Below are positions 35,569 to 47,942 of a stretch of 64,000 bases of DNA, piece by piece. The DNA is taken from positions 496,001-560,000 of the forward strand of contig WAID01000012.1 of assembly GCA_016584495.1 (NCBI GenBank), given 5' to 3'. The notes under the pieces were generated by a model, which was not told the origin of the DNA, made no database searches, and saw nothing but the letters and a program-made list of their open reading frames with translations. The DNA comes from Celoporthe dispersa. Taxonomy: Eukaryota; Ascomycota; Sordariomycetes; Diaporthales; Cryphonectriaceae. Position 1 is the first letter of the stretch; each line of letters opens with the position of its first letter. Both the position numbers and the translations under genes were made by a program.

Positions 35569-36783
35569 ATGCCTCACAAGCACACGCGCAGAGACAAGGA
35601 CGAGTCCACGTGGGTTGCCCTCCCAAACACCCCCTCCCCGGCTCCCACCTTCCTCTCTCCCCCCATCTGGAGCCCGTCTACGGCCTACCACGACTTCGCT
35701 ATCTGCCACGTTTGTCTGATTGATTGTTTGGGCGGTCTCTGCTTGCGTGCCATGAGACAGACCCTTGCACCAGCTAACATGACACTGCAGATACGACCTA
35801 CCACCGACGCAGATCGCTAGGCCCCTACCCGTCGTCGCACCCAAGTTCGCAAGGCAGGCACAGGCCAAGAAGGGCGGTAAGAAGAATGGTGGTCACAATA
35901 ATACCAAGTCCGCCCAGCCCGCCCAGCAGCAGGCCCAGGGCGTGAAGCGCAAGCGAGGTGCCGAGAAGAAAGATGACGCGCCGCGGGCGTTCAAGAGGTT
36001 GATGGCGCTCAAGGAGGGCAAGAAGGTCAGGGATGGGCTCGACGACGGCCAGAGGGCCAGCAAGAACCACAATAAGAAGCAGCGCAAGGCCGCAGCAGCG
36101 GATGGTCCCGACGTGGCCAAGGCGGCGAGCGAAACCAAGAGGGAAGTCCCCACCATCCAGCCCGGCGAGCGCATGTCTGAGTTCGCCGCTCGTGTCGACG
36201 CCGCCTTGCCGGTGATGGGGCTCGTGAAGAAATCGACCAGCGGCAAGGACCCGCTCGGCCTAAAGGTGCACCGGACGAGAAAGGAGAGGCAGATGCACAA
36301 GCTGTATGAGGAGTGGAGGAGGGAAGAGGCCGTGATCCAGGCACAGAGGCGGGAGGAGCTGGAGGAGGCCGAGGAGCGGGAGATGGAGGATGATGGGGCA
36401 GGCGTCAAGTGGAGGCTGGACATGGAGGCCGAGGCCGCCGCCGGTAAGAAGGGGAAGAAGAAGGGCAAGAAGGCAAGCTCGAGCAAGTCGGTGTGGGATG
36501 TTGATGATGGGGACGATACGGACCCGTGGGCGGCGCTCAAGAAGAAGAGAGGGAGGCCAAGATTGGCCTGCACGATGTCGCCAAGGCCCCGCCTGTGTTC
36601 AAGACCGTGCCGACGCAGGTGTTCAAGGTGCGCGGTGCTGCGGTCGACGTCGGCACCATTCCCAAGGCCGCAGGCAGCTTGAAGAGGAGAGAGGAGCTGC
36701 AGAGCGTCAGGGAGGAGGTCCTCGCATCGTATAGAAAGATGATGGAGGGAAAACGGGCCAGGCTGGACGCGGGAGATGCATAG
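35569..36783 (+). CDS. Conserved basic, probably nucleolar protein, one frame break
   Basis: Exon 1 35569-35609 (MPHKHTRRDKDEST) and exon 2 35791-36783 are separated by a 181-nt intron with a GTGGGT donor and a CTAACATGAC branch point before CTGCAG. The corrected product has about 344 residues. After YDLPPTQIARPLPV come a Lys-rich region (GVKRKRGAEKKDD), RAFKRLMALKEGKK, IQPGERMSEFAARVD, and a charged coiled coil (RKERQMHKLYEEWRREE). The tail is KRREELQSVREEVL. The layout is that of a conserved fungal nuclear/nucleolar protein, sometimes labelled urease-accessory-like; I cannot give a proven function. A frame break at G3 36551-36553 (one G too few) separates LKKKRG from EAKIGLHDVAKAPP. Confidence 0.7.
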
Positions 36784-37463
36784 ACACGGCCGAGGCAGCC
36801 GCACCAGGCAGATGATCAATGATACCCTCGAAGCACTCTCTTTCTTTCTCCTAGACTAGCCTTCTCTTGAGCCGACACTGACTCCCGTACAAGTATGCAC
36901 TCACACAGGCTGTCTTGCAACAAGCCCATCTCAGGGTCTCTACAGGACTCTGATGGCAAGGACACGCGCTGCCTTTGATTCTATCTTGTTCCTAGATCAA
37001 TCTCTCCGAGCGCATTGGCACTTCCCCCCCTCCTTTTCTCCTTCCTATCCTTTTCCTTTTGTTTCTTCGACAGATGCGCAGAAACAAGCACCCTCTCAGC
37101 CAGGTAGTTTCTGACCTCCATTGTCATGATACCTCTGATGCTCGCTGGGGTTTCTCCGTTGTCCCTTTGAGCATATCAGTCACTATTGATGTCTCACCAA
37201 AGGTTAGGAAACTCATCAAGCCATCCTAGTGGAAGCTTGGACCACCCACAACTTGCTACAACCCTAACCCTCCACACCCCTCCCTTCCCTTGTCACCACA
37301 CATCCACGCGCTACGGAGATTCAGTGGGAAAAACCTAAAGTTCCCACCTCACCTCACCCACCCAAAATCATCAAAAATCTCGAGGTCCTGGATTCGAACC
37401 ACCACGACTCAACCATATCGATCGGTTTTCTTGTCGCTATGAACATAAGAAAACATTGTCATC
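36784..37463. other. Intergenic, no gene seen
   Basis: 3' flank of the basic protein gene and 5' leader of TFIIIC. A GATTCGAACC word near 37392 resembles a tRNA T-loop but has no matching stems. Confidence 0.5.
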
Positions 37464-40400
37464 ATGGCGCAGGGTCTGGACGAGCTGATTGAGTGGCTTG
37501 TCGGGGAGGTTTCGTTTTATGGCGATGGTGAGTCTGCCTTCATCTGCAAGCAGTCATGTTCGAGCGTCACAAAATCACAACGTCGATTGCCTGTGTGGGT
37601 GGGGAGGGCGCGGGTTGAGCAGTCTCGAAGGAGAGCTCTCTATCTTGGGTGTGGGCGTGGCCCTCAGCAAGCCCGCAGCCACACATCTCGCAGCAGCCCC
37701 CACCACTGTCCAGGATAATAACTAAATCACATTTACGGCAGGATGCTCGATGTCAAATCTGTTTAATGCTGTCAGGAAATACAACAGAGCCGGCGACGAG
37801 GTCTCTGGCGGCGAGAAGCCTGCTGATGTCGACGACGAGTCCAAGAGGGACATAGACAAAGCGGTCGAAAAGAAGCCTGCTGTGTCCGCGGTGAAGAATG
37901 TTCAGCCCAACGACGCTGAGCGGAAACTCGGTCGCCTCATCTGGCCCTTCGTCTTGGCTACCGGCGAGATCAATGTCGGCCCTGGTGGCGAATGGAACCA
38001 CCTCACCTTTGACGAGTTGATGTCCATCCCCGAGGAACGAGCTCCTGCTGATGAGAACGCGGCCGCTGTGAAGAACAGCATCGATAAGAGGAAGTCGGGC
38101 CCCGGCGGCGGCGATGCGGCAAAGCCCAAGAAACTGCCCAAGTTGCGTCCTCGCCTCCATGTCGGTGAAGACATAGTGTGGAAGACTCTCACCGGCCATG
38201 GCGTCGACTTCAGGCGTGTGCCGCCCCTCGAGTGGAAGCTCCTCATCGTCATCGGGTCGACCAGGGAGGACGGCATCCTGCAGGGCGATCTGGTTCGGGC
38301 GACCGGTCAGGACAAGCGCTCTGTACCCCGCCGCACGGATTTTCTTTCTGCAAAGGGCTATATCGCGAAGCGCACCCACATGGTTCGGGGCTCCAAGACC
38401 AGCAAGCTCTGGCTGACCAGGTTCGCCCCTGAGCTGCCAGCCCCTTCGAACCCCCCTGCACGGCCTGGACATGTCTCCAGAGGCGCTGACAAAGGACATG
38501 GACCCCGTTCCTTGGGCGCACCAGTGGGTCGGCAACAAAAACAAACAAGGCCAGGGAGGAGATCGGATACATGTCCCTGGGCTCCACCATGATGGCCATC
38601 ATCAAGGCCTGGGGCACCCTGCGGGTCAGAGACCTGAAGAAGAAGCTTGGTATCCTGGGGCTCAGGTGGCAGATGAAGGTCATGTCGAGAATGCTGCGCA
38701 GGTTCGATGTCCAGGGCAACATCAACTACGTTGCTGCCACTTTTGTCGGCAACAATTTCGTCTTCAAGGACTGTGTCAAGTTCATGCGGGACCCAACAGA
38801 CGAGGATTGGCGGATGCTCTTGGCGACGGGAAAGAAGTCGGCGTTTTCTGACGACGGAAGAGGCCAGAGGCTGCTGATGCTCAACAAGAAGAGAAGAAAA
38901 AAGGCCAAGGGTAATAAAGGACGGAAACAAGGCAAGGTCGTGAAGCCCAAGCTTCGGGTCCTCAAGAAGAGGACGAGGAACCCGCCGAAACCCATCATGT
39001 CTCTGTGGTCTCCCGAGAAGCCTCTGGTCAACACGATCGCCGAGTTCGTCCTTACTGGGGGCGCCGAGGGGTACACGTCACCAGAGCTCTCCAAGTCGAT
39101 TGTCGGTTACGAATTCTGCCGCTACTTTCTCAAACACCTGCAGAACTGCTGCACACCAGGCGTTCAACCCGCTGGCCTCTCCGAGTACCAGATGAGCAGT
39201 GAGCTGGTCCGCACGGGTAAGATCAAGGCGTACACGTTTACTTGCGCTGGGACGCGCAAATCGGAACCAGCTGAAGCCCCTCAGGAAGAGCCTGCTATCG
39301 ACCCAGCACTGGCCAGCAGTAGTGGGGATGCAGCTCAACTGTACCTGGATGCCGACGTCGATTCCTTTGGGTTCTCATCAGTCAACGCTGCCGCTTTCAA
39401 AGAGGGAATGTCGGATCTGAACGGCTTGGTCCGGATAATACCCAACAAGCCAAATCGTCAAAAGCGGCTCCTATAACAGGCGGCAGCAGGGCGCAACCGC
39501 CATGGAGCAGGAAGAGGACATAGAACCGGCTATCAATGAGCCGAATGCGGTCTTGCCCGCAGAGGCGTCTCCTCCACCGGTCCCCCGGCCAAGAGGCAGA
39601 CCAAGGAAGCGCAAAGTGCAGCCTGAGAACAACAATGAAGCGGATCTCCTGAGCGCGGTAGATACCTCAGGACCCAGGCCACAGAAGAGGCGCAAAGCTG
39701 CAGAATGCGTCTCCTATGTAGAGCTTGCTGGAGAGAGTGCCGAAGCTGAGGAATCTGGCGGTGCTGCTGCTGGAGGAAGAGGACGCAAGCGGAGAACGAT
39801 CGAAGCGACCCAGACCACAGAGGACACTGGTCCTGCCAAAGCAAAGGACCTATCAAGCGAAGAGAGCGATCAGGAACAAGACCGGACCCGGCCTGGAGTG
39901 TATTTTGGTAAGCCTGGATCGCTGAATCCAAATCTCCACAGGAAGGGACGACCAAGAAGGTCAATCGTCTTGATCTTTCGATCAGACAAAATCAAGGAAC
40001 CGAACTTCCTACCTGGCTGGACAGACTATCCGAAGCCACGAGTCGGTTCTCCTGCTCCGAGCAAGCCTGTGCGGCGGCATCCTCCTCCCTCCCAGGTTTC
40101 AACACGTAATCCCGATCAAAGCGCCACCACCGAACAGCAAATGGCTCAAGGGCAAACTGAAATGAAGGCTCAAAGCGTGGAGGCCCAGGCGAGTCCGTCG
40201 GAGGTCGCCCCACAGGAGCCGAAACAACATTCAGTCAAGACGGCGCACGAGGAAATCGGCTCAATTGTTGTGCATGCTGTCAACAGCAGAGATAAAAGCA
40301 TCGAGGTACGCGCGGAGTCACCTACTGCTGCCGAAACCGAGAATATTTCCCAAGGTGGCCCTTCACCGGCTGCCTCGGGCACACCAGCAGCCGACTCTCC

Positions 40401-43400
40401 GTTCACTGGCAACTCCAAAGCTCGCGCGAAGAGGGCAAAGAAGTCGAAGAAAGTCAAGCTTGACAAGTACATCTGCGAGAAGTGCGGCGGCGAGTGGGCA
40501 AATGACAATGGACTTCAGTACCATCTTGAGAAGGGCAAGAACACGTGCAATCCTTACTACGCGGAGCACCCAGAGGAGATGGAGAGAATAAGACCGAACC
40601 GCACCGGCCGGGTGTTAATCGCTAGCCCAGAGAGGGATCTAGGTACTGAGAGCAGCACTCAGGGCAGCAGCCGTGGCAGCCTGGCTCCCGAACCTGCGTC
40701 CAGCCCGCCAGCAAAGAGACGCAAGGCGTCCACGAAGAAGCACTCGATCCCCCAGCCTGTTGATGATTCTAGTGAATCTGAACAAGATCAGCGACCGGTC
40801 CTCTTGCAGCGCAGCATTCTCAAGAACAGACGTCTCGGCGGTTCCGGGGTGGTACCACGTGGTGTGCAAGCTTCAGAGGCTGTGGCGAAGGAAACCGCAG
40901 CTGCGAAGCCCACCGACCATGTGCAGGACGTGATCACTGCCACTGGGGGCTCGGATACGCCTGTGCCTCACCAGAACGGAGCGACGCTTACTCCAGAGGA
41001 AGATGACGAAGATCTGCCTTACCTTAAACAGATACAGACGAAGACGTCAAAGTCTGCCGAAGTTCCCAATCCAAAGGCCTTCAAGAAAGGTACTCTCCGT
41101 AAGAGGGGAGATGCCCAAACCGGTCTTGTCGAAGAGGTGCCACAAGACATGTACACAGGCTCGTTCCAGCCTGATCCTTCTCCAATCCCTGACGCAACAC
41201 CTAACGCCTTTGAACTATACCCTGCCGAAGTGTTGGACCCAGCCTTCCAGACGGACCACGTCTACGACATCATGGATGGAACTGCGCCAGTCAACGAGGA
41301 TCTATCAGTGTCTCCAGCGACCGGCCCGGAGGGTTTCACGGGCAGGCGCCCTTTACCTAACAACCGCAGGAAAGCTCTGGTCGAGGCTCAAAACACTCCA
41401 GCAGCACAAATCTTACGACAAGTCGAGGTCGACGCCGACGGTCAGCCTTTGGTACGTATGCCTGTGGAAGACTACACCACCGAGGGCTACAATGATTCCA
41501 TCGATAAGGCACTCCCCCAGCGCTCCACCAGAATCCAGGAGATCGTCAAATATCTGCTCGACGTCAATGGAGTGTTCCCGACTGAGAGGCCTTTGTTCTG
41601 GGCAGTCCTCAAGGTTTATATCGCAACTTTTGAGTGTCCACCTTACCCATCCCTATCTGGCTGCACTCGCGCAGTCACCACGCTCGCCAGCATGGGTGTG
41701 ATCAAGCAGGCAACTGTGGCCATCAGGCCCCGTGGGCAGTGGAAGTCCTTGAATCTCATCATGCAGCCTGAGATAGACGTCAGCCACGCGTTGGTCGTCG
41801 ACTTGAAGGAGAGGACCAAGAACGCTGATCCGGAAATGTATATCCCTCCCCCCTTTGACCCTACGGAGGAAGAGAGGATCCATTTTCAGGACCTGGAGCG
41901 ACCCACAAAACAACGCAGCAAGGGCGTTGGCCGGCGAGATCATAAGTTGGCCGAGGGAATCGAGCAGCTCACTGCCCCATTCTACGCAGAGAAGGGAATG
42001 GCCGGTGTGCGTCCCGCTTTCCGCAGTCGTGGTCGAATAGAGTCTGAGGATGAGGATGAAGAGCGTCCTAGCAAGCGACACAAGACCAGACCGGTCCATG
42101 ATACTTCCATCATTCACCGACGGAAGCGAAAGCACGCTGGCGCCGATGAGGGTGTCGACTCTCCACCGGCCAAAAAAAGGCAGAAGGGGACGAAAGCCAC
42201 GTGGTGATCTCGAGGATGACTTCATTCTTGAGCCACATAAGCTCAGCATCAATGACAGACAAGAGAAAAATCCCGGCCTTTCATCTCTGCCTGCATCCTT
42301 CTTCTCTGGCACCGCCCTCCCGAGCACCAGTGGCTACATCGCACCGACTGAGATCCAGTTCCTCGAACCGAACACACAGTTGGAGGATGACCACATCCCA
42401 GAGCCAGAAGCTGAAACCAATGCTCCCTCGCCCTCAATTGAATCTACGTTGGAAGAGGAAGCCGCCCCGGAGCCGGCTGTGGAGCCAGGAACATACTCTA
42501 AGTCACTCGAGTTGATCGCGAACAGCAAGGGCGTTTGGCCATATATCCCTCTTGGGTGGTTTGAGAAGAATGATGCTAGCTTTGCGATGCAAGGCTGGCT
42601 GCCCGGTCAGATCGACATGCTCATGGAGAACCTGCCCAAGACTATGGAGCAAATGGCGTTCAAGATCACAAGCCACTCTAGGACGGAGAAATGGGCTGAT
42701 CCACAGTACGGCGTCTTCTGCACGAGCGTGGATGGTTGCCGCGCGTGGGAGTTGTCTGAGCAGGGCACGCGCCAGATGTCAGGCTCGATCGTACCGAACT
42801 ATCTGTTCATGAACTTCTGCTCAACACAAGATGTGAGCAGCATGGCGCCGGTCGACCCACAATGGCTTGATGAGAACGAGTGGACGCTCGAGACCATACC
42901 TTATGAGATGCTCGAGGATGATGACGAAGAGCCGAGCTTGAAGTTTGGCATCATCCCAGTTGAGCCTGTCGAGAAGCGGAAACGAGGCAGACCGCGGACC
43001 AAACCAAGGCCAGCACCAGCATTAGCACCACCACCACCACCACCACCGGCGGCGGCGGCGGCGGCAGTAGCAGCAGCAGCACCACGAGGTCCATCAACAC
43101 GGACCCTTATGAGGAGACGGCAGAGGGATTCGAATCTACGTGAAGTCAAGATGCAGCGCGAGCTTACGCCCTATCCTCAGACGGCGAGCGAGTATTTCCG
43201 GGTAAAGGGCCAGGATTGTCTCGGCGTCGACTGGAAGGCCGAGGACACACGCATCGCAGCATATGTCGCCGTGTCTACTCTGACGGGTGGCATCAACAAG
43301 GCCATGGACTGGGGTCTCATGATGAGAATCTTCCCAGAGTCGAAGCTGTCAAACTTGCGCAGGTTTTGGTCTATGATCAAGAAGGAGCGCGAAGGATTCA

Positions 43401-44731
43401 TCCTCACCTTGACCGCGAGGTTTCAGGAAGAGTTTCTCGAGGCCTACGAGAATGGTGACTTGCCTCCTTTCGACTTTGACAAACCTCTGGACTATGAATG
43501 GCCGCGCCTTGTCAAATGGACACTTGCATTGGTGGTGAGAGAGGGCATTGACCTGCCAGCGGCGCGGGAGCAGTTCGACGAGGAGCTTGACCTTATCTTC
43601 GTCGACAAAGCTGACTTTGACTGGCGCGAGACGTACCACAACTGGCAGAGATCTGTCTTCAACAAGTTTCAGGACAGCACCTCGGAGCCCGCGTCGGCAA
43701 GATTTGAGCCGAACAAACACAGGATAGAGGACAACGACGCCATTGTCGCACGATCTTGGGTCCGCGCCCTCTGCTGTACCGATGCGGACCAGTACACGCC
43801 ATACCAGATTAGAGACAAGTTCCTTAGCCTCTCTCGCAACGGCCGTCGTAACGAACAAGAGGTCAGCAGCCTCCTCGAGGCGACCATCTTCGACCTCGAG
43901 CACCGACGCATCGCCATCAAGCAGAAATCCAGCGCCCTCACGACGGGCCGCCCGTATAAGCTCAACGAGCACTTCTGCCGCACGCTAGACCGCTACTCGA
44001 ACGAGGACAAGTTCACAGTGGCGGCTGAGTTCAAGCTCAAGCTGGACAGGGCCTTCCGCAAGGGCGAGCCGGTCGAGATCCCATGGCGCACTGAGGACGG
44101 CATGGTCGTCGCAGCTCTCAACCTGCAGGCACACGGCCGCGTGCGCATCGAGCCTGTCCGCAAGCTCGACATCCCCTTCGGCTTCAGACCGGGCTTCTAC
44201 GAGTCCCGCAAGTTCCCCAAGAGCTACTACCGCTTCGACCTGCACATCGTGCCAACGCCCGACTATCTGTACAATGAGGACATCGACATCCTGCCGCGCG
44301 CTACCAAACCCGACAACATCCCCCTCGGGACCGAAGACGGCAAGCTGCCCATGTGGTGCGACTTCTTCGGTCGACCCGACCGCAACCGGTGGTTCAAGAT
44401 GCTCGGGGGCGTGCTGTTTATTCTAGCCACCCGCGGCGCGATGACAGACGAATTTGCCGCTTCTGCGCTCAAGCCGTGTTTTGAGGAGTTTGAAGTTGAG
44501 GCGGTGCGGAAGTGGGGTCTGAAAGAGGGACTCCTGACGGAGACGACGGTGCCTGGGGGCGCAGTCACCGTGACGGAGTGGTGGTGGCTTGTCCTCGGCG
44601 TCCCTATGCTCGAGATGAGTACTGCCGCCGCGGAGGCGAGTGGGGATGGTGGTCGGCGCACCAAGGATCAGTATGCGGAATGGGCTTCAGGTCGGTCTAG
44701 GCGGAGGGGCAAGTATCGTGTGATTCATTAG
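37464..44731 (+). CDS. TFIIIC B-block-binding subunit, four frame breaks
   Basis: Exon 1 37464-37527 and exon 2 37742-44731 (214-nt intron, GTGAGT donor) give about 2349 residues after four corrections. This is the fungal counterpart of yeast Tfc3, the largest TFIIIC subunit, which binds the B box of tRNA genes to recruit RNA polymerase III. The B-block winged helix is near residues 180-250 (PPLEWKLLIVIGSTREDGI, KRSVPRRTDFLSAKGYI). A second winged-helix-like segment follows (DLKKKLGILGLRWQMKVM). AT-hook-like stretches are PRPRGRPRKRK and KRGRPRTKPRP, and a C2H2-like knuckle is YICEKCGGEW. Frame breaks lie at C6 38451-38456, A5 38537-38541, A4 39460-39463 and A7 42172-42178, each one base too long. 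All are in homopolymers and the protein sequence continues across them, so I take them as sequence errors. Confidence 0.85.
43022..43083 (+). repeat. Coding trinucleotide repeat (Pro/Ala tract) in TFIIIC
   Basis: A run of about nine CCA/CCG codons passes into GCG/GCA codons, coding a Pro run followed by an Ala run. It links the AT-hook-like region to the conserved C-terminal part, and is likely length-variable. Confidence 0.85.
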
Positions 44732-45403
44732 GAGGAGTTTATTTGTTGTTGCGCTGGCAGGAGTTTCAGGTTTTGCTTGTGTTTTTTCTTCTTCTTTTTC
44801 TTTCCCTTCGTGTGGTAAAGACAAACTTGGGAAAGGAACCATTAGACGGCGCCAAAAAAGGACTCAGGAATCTGACAAGGAGCAGCTGGCGTTTCATGGA
44901 AATCGGTATGAAGTCACTCGGTTGACGGGAGTCGTCCTCTTTGTGTCATGGCGTCAGAGACCTTATATCTTTGTTACAGGATATCAGGTATCAATGTTAT
45001 GCCATTGAATGTATGTTTCTGGGTCTCTAGTTGTATGCTGGAGTGTCATCACCAACTTTACTATCTAGAGCTTAACAGGCCTTGGGGGGTGGGGGGTTAA
45101 GCCCGGTATTCCGACCAGGTGTTATCACTTAGGTACTGATCTGACAGTTGGAATTATTAGTAGAACACATAAGTGCCTGGACACTACGCTGCCAAGGTAC
45201 TTGGCAATCAATTCATAAATAGTGCTCTTGACCAATCAGGCTCAAAAAGTATGTATTAGGCATGCAGATCGTTTTCTGACCGCCGACCTCGCATCACTGC
45301 CGAGTCTGGTGCTCAACTATGCCATCTTGTACTTTTCTTGGCTCATCTATCAACACTTGGTTACATCCTCGCTCACCAACAGCCTTTACCCATGTAAAGG
45401 TGA
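44732..45403. other. Intergenic, no gene seen
   Basis: Between the 3' ends of TFIIIC and the gene at 45404. T-rich run near 44787-44806, G-rich run near 45085-45099. Confidence 0.5.
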
Positions 45404-45940
45404 TCATGCTGTGGAAGCCTCGTAACTTGGCGGTTTTGCAAACATTGGTATCTTGAACTCGAGTCTGGAGAACTCCTGTTCTGTCTCCTCCGTCGAAACA
45501 AGAAAGGTGAACTTTGTGTCTGGCAGCACCGCGAGCGTCCCATCCGCGCCAACATGTATTCTCAGTTTCCGCGTCATCGTCCCAAACGGCTTTGCCTTGG
45601 TCAGCTCCCGCCAGCCGTACACGTGTCTTGCGCCCTCGACGTGTCCGTGCACAACCAGCCGATCATTCATGGCGCTGCGGTGGATGAAGACGACTGCAGT
45701 CTGGCCGGTGCCGGTAGTGATTTGTACCTCGAGAGGACGAGACTGGTCGCCGAGGCGCGTGTAGCCATCGGGCTGCCACTGTGCGCGGCTTTCGTTCACC
45801 GAGAGGAACAATGTAGAGAAGTGGACTTCGACCGCGCTGTGGTCGCGGCAGATGACAATGGTATTTGGGTCGTCTTTCGACACCGTGCTGATTTCCCAGT
45901 GGCCCATACCTGGTTCTCTTGAGATGCTAGGTTGAGGCAT
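45404..45940 (-). CDS. Hypothetical protein (178 residues)
   Basis: The Met at 45940 (MPQPSISREPGMGHWE) is preferred over an upstream Met at 46072, because the region between is a Phe-rich run coded by an A-rich leader. The protein is mostly beta-like with alternating polar and apolar residues (VEVHFSTLFLSVNES, TAVVFIHRSAMNDRLVV), no signal peptide, no membrane segment, and a short tail ending in SYEASTA. Intronless. I do not recognise a family. The frame is unbroken and protein-like throughout. Confidence 0.55.
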   Translation of the reverse strand: MPQPSISREPGMGHWEISTVSKDDPNTIVICRDHSAVEVHFSTLFLSVNESRAQWQPDGYTRLGDQSRPLEVQITTGTGQTAVVFIHRSAMNDRLVVHGHVEGARHVYGWRELTKAKPFGTMTRKLRIHVGADGTLAVLPDTKFTFLVSTEETEQEFSRLEFKIPMFAKPPSYEASTA

Positions 45941-46670
45941 GGCAAAACCAGGTTGTGTGTGACCTTTGTAGAGAAAACACTGGGGCGGAGAAAAAAGAAA
46001 GGAAAGGAAAGGAGAAAGAAGAAAAAAAAAGAGTAGGGCTCTGGATTGCCTGAAATCTTCTTTTCTCTTCACGGCAAAGGGTATTTGAATACATACGAAA
46101 CTTTGGGGGGGGGGGGGGCCGGAGCGGTCTATATTGAACTCAGTATCCTTTACCTAATGGTTTGTAGCCATGTGAGGGGGATCCTGTGTGCCTTGTGACA
46201 TATTGACGACATGGTACAAGCCAGGTGGTGCAGAGACACCAGCTAGGCCCTTTTAGGTCCTTGATGGTCTGGATTGGGGCAGGTAAGCCGGATCTGCGGC
46301 CAGTTGGTAACGCTTCTGACTGATGACAGTAATAATAGTCTGTCCTTGGTCTGGTTTGTGTAAGTCACCTTCCTCACACGTGACACAGTCTTGCCTCTCG
46401 AATTTATATGGGAAGCATAAATATCCTCACGGGAGAGGAGAACTAGACGCGAACACTCGTGATAATTGTCTAGAGGCATCAAACGGAATTCGCCTATTGC
46501 GATTGTCAATACAAGATTAACATTTTGATTACCTACTTGCTAAATCATTAAGTGCTGAAGAGAATATACATAATATCTCAAGAGTTGAGTAATTCTATTG
46601 GGTATTATCGAGAGGAGAAACAGATAATGATGTACAGTGCGTTCCGGGCCAGCTCGAGACGGCCTGACTA
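45941..46670. other. Intergenic, no gene seen
   Basis: Contains a G14 run at 46105-46118 and the 3' flank of the second FAD monooxygenase. Confidence 0.5.
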
Positions 46671-47942
46671 TCATGTCCTGTCGTCTTCTTCTTTCACGGC
46701 ACACGTCATTTTGTAGTCCGGCAGCGCCCAGCTCTTGGTGTCCTCGCGCAAGAGGAAATGTATCACAATGTCTAGCCTTAAGAGACCAACCAGCGTTATG
46801 AGCCAATACATGACCCGGACGCCAAACGACGTTGCGAAGAACTTGTGGAAAAGCTTAGAAAGCCACGATTTCTTGCTCGAGATCCCATGCTGGATCTGGT
46901 CCATGAAGGGACGATACTTTTGGTCGTAGGCCTTCAGCGCGCTCAGAAGATCGGTCTCGGATGAAGCGTGTCCGATCTCCCCCGCAAGGACGTACACGCC
47001 GACGAGGCTGGAGGTGACGCCCATCCCTGTGTTCGGCGTGGGACAGTGTGCCGCATCGCCAACAAGGACCACCCGGTTGCTGGACCACGACGGCATCCTG
47101 ACGACGCCGAGACGCTCGCAGTAGAGATCTTCTGTATCCTCGAGCGATCTCAAGATGTCCTCAGTCTCCCAGCCGAGGCCCTGGAAGATTCTCCGCAGGG
47201 CCTTCTTTTCCTCTGCAACATCGCCCTTCTTGATGTCCCGGAATCTCTCTGCGTCGCAGCCCATGTATACCTGAAGCCGGTGCGGATCACTCCTCCGTGT
47301 GAGAATCCATCGCTTGCCGATGCCAAAATACCCCCTCGACTTCCACTCTTCCCCTGGCTGCGCTTCTCGTGCGATGGTGAAATAGGATATGCAGATCCCG
47401 ATGTAGTCGACGATGTCTGGTGTTCCAAGGCCCAGCATCATCCTTCGAGTACGTGAGCCGAGGCCATCGGCGCCCACTACCAGGTCGAATCGATCCGTCG
47501 TGCCGTCGGAGAATAAGACATCGACAAACTCCCCCTTGTCGTCGAAGCTTTGTACAGATATACCCCACTGGAACTTGACGCGAGGCTTCGCCACATCGTA
47601 GAGGATCCGGCACAAGTCTCCCCTCATGATCTCGAACTCGCTCGTGAAACCCTGTGGGCCCTCACCCGTCTTGTTCGCGGGGAAGTATGCCCTCACCTTG
47701 CCCGAGCTGTCCACGATCTCCATCCCCAGCTCGTTGACCGTCTTGGCCCGGACAGCTTTCTCGATACCCATGCGCTTCATGACCTCGACGCCGTGGCCGC
47801 GCAGGTCGACCTGAAGCCCACTTGTGCGCAGGTCTGGGAATCGTTCGATGACGGTGATGTCGTGGTCGAGGTTCGAGAGCCAGCAGGCGAGGGCATTGCC
47901 TGCTATGCCTGCACCACAGATGAGGACCTTGAGTTTTGGCAT
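46671..47942 (-). CDS. FAD-dependent monooxygenase (second copy)
   Basis: Intronless, 423 residues. It has the same architecture as the gene at 11224: Rossmann motif VLICGAGIAGNALACWL, FDLVVGADGLGSRTRR near residue 155, and NRVVLVGDAAHCPTPNTG near 290. Here the third motif is the canonical Asp-Ala-Ala. Both copies share EFEIMRGDL and a hydrophobic C-terminal region ending in a WALPDY / WKLPDY motif, so they are paralogues of one subfamily of PHBH-like hydroxylases. The C-terminal part (YWLITLVGLLRLDIVIHFL) may associate with membrane. Substrate unknown. Confidence 0.9.
   Translation of the reverse strand: MPKLKVLICGAGIAGNALACWLSNLDHDITVIERFPDLRTSGLQVDLRGHGVEVMKRMGIEKAVRAKTVNELGMEIVDSSGKVRAYFPANKTGEGPQGFTSEFEIMRGDLCRILYDVAKPRVKFQWGISVQSFDDKGEFVDVLFSDGTTDRFDLVVGADGLGSRTRRMMLGLGTPDIVDYIGICISYFTIAREAQPGEEWKSRGYFGIGKRWILTRRSDPHRLQVYMGCDAERFRDIKKGDVAEEKKALRRIFQGLGWETEDILRSLEDTEDLYCERLGVVRMPSWSSNRVVLVGDAAHCPTPNTGMGVTSSLVGVYVLAGEIGHASSETDLLSALKAYDQKYRPFMDQIQHGISSKKSWLSKLFHKFFATSFGVRVMYWLITLVGLLRLDIVIHFLLREDTKSWALPDYKMTCAVKEEDDRT

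Noticed and set aside
37390..37420. GATTCGAACC word resembling a tRNA T-loop
   Set aside because: The bases flanking the loop do not pair into a 5-bp T stem, and no acceptor or anticodon stems are found nearby.
37753..38544. 263-codon minus-strand frame
   Set aside because: It is the shadow of the TFIIIC exon, whose plus-strand translation carries the B-block domain.
38451..42178. TFIIIC split into three or four separate genes
   Set aside because: All joints fall in homopolymers, and the sequence continues in the family order once each run is changed by one base.
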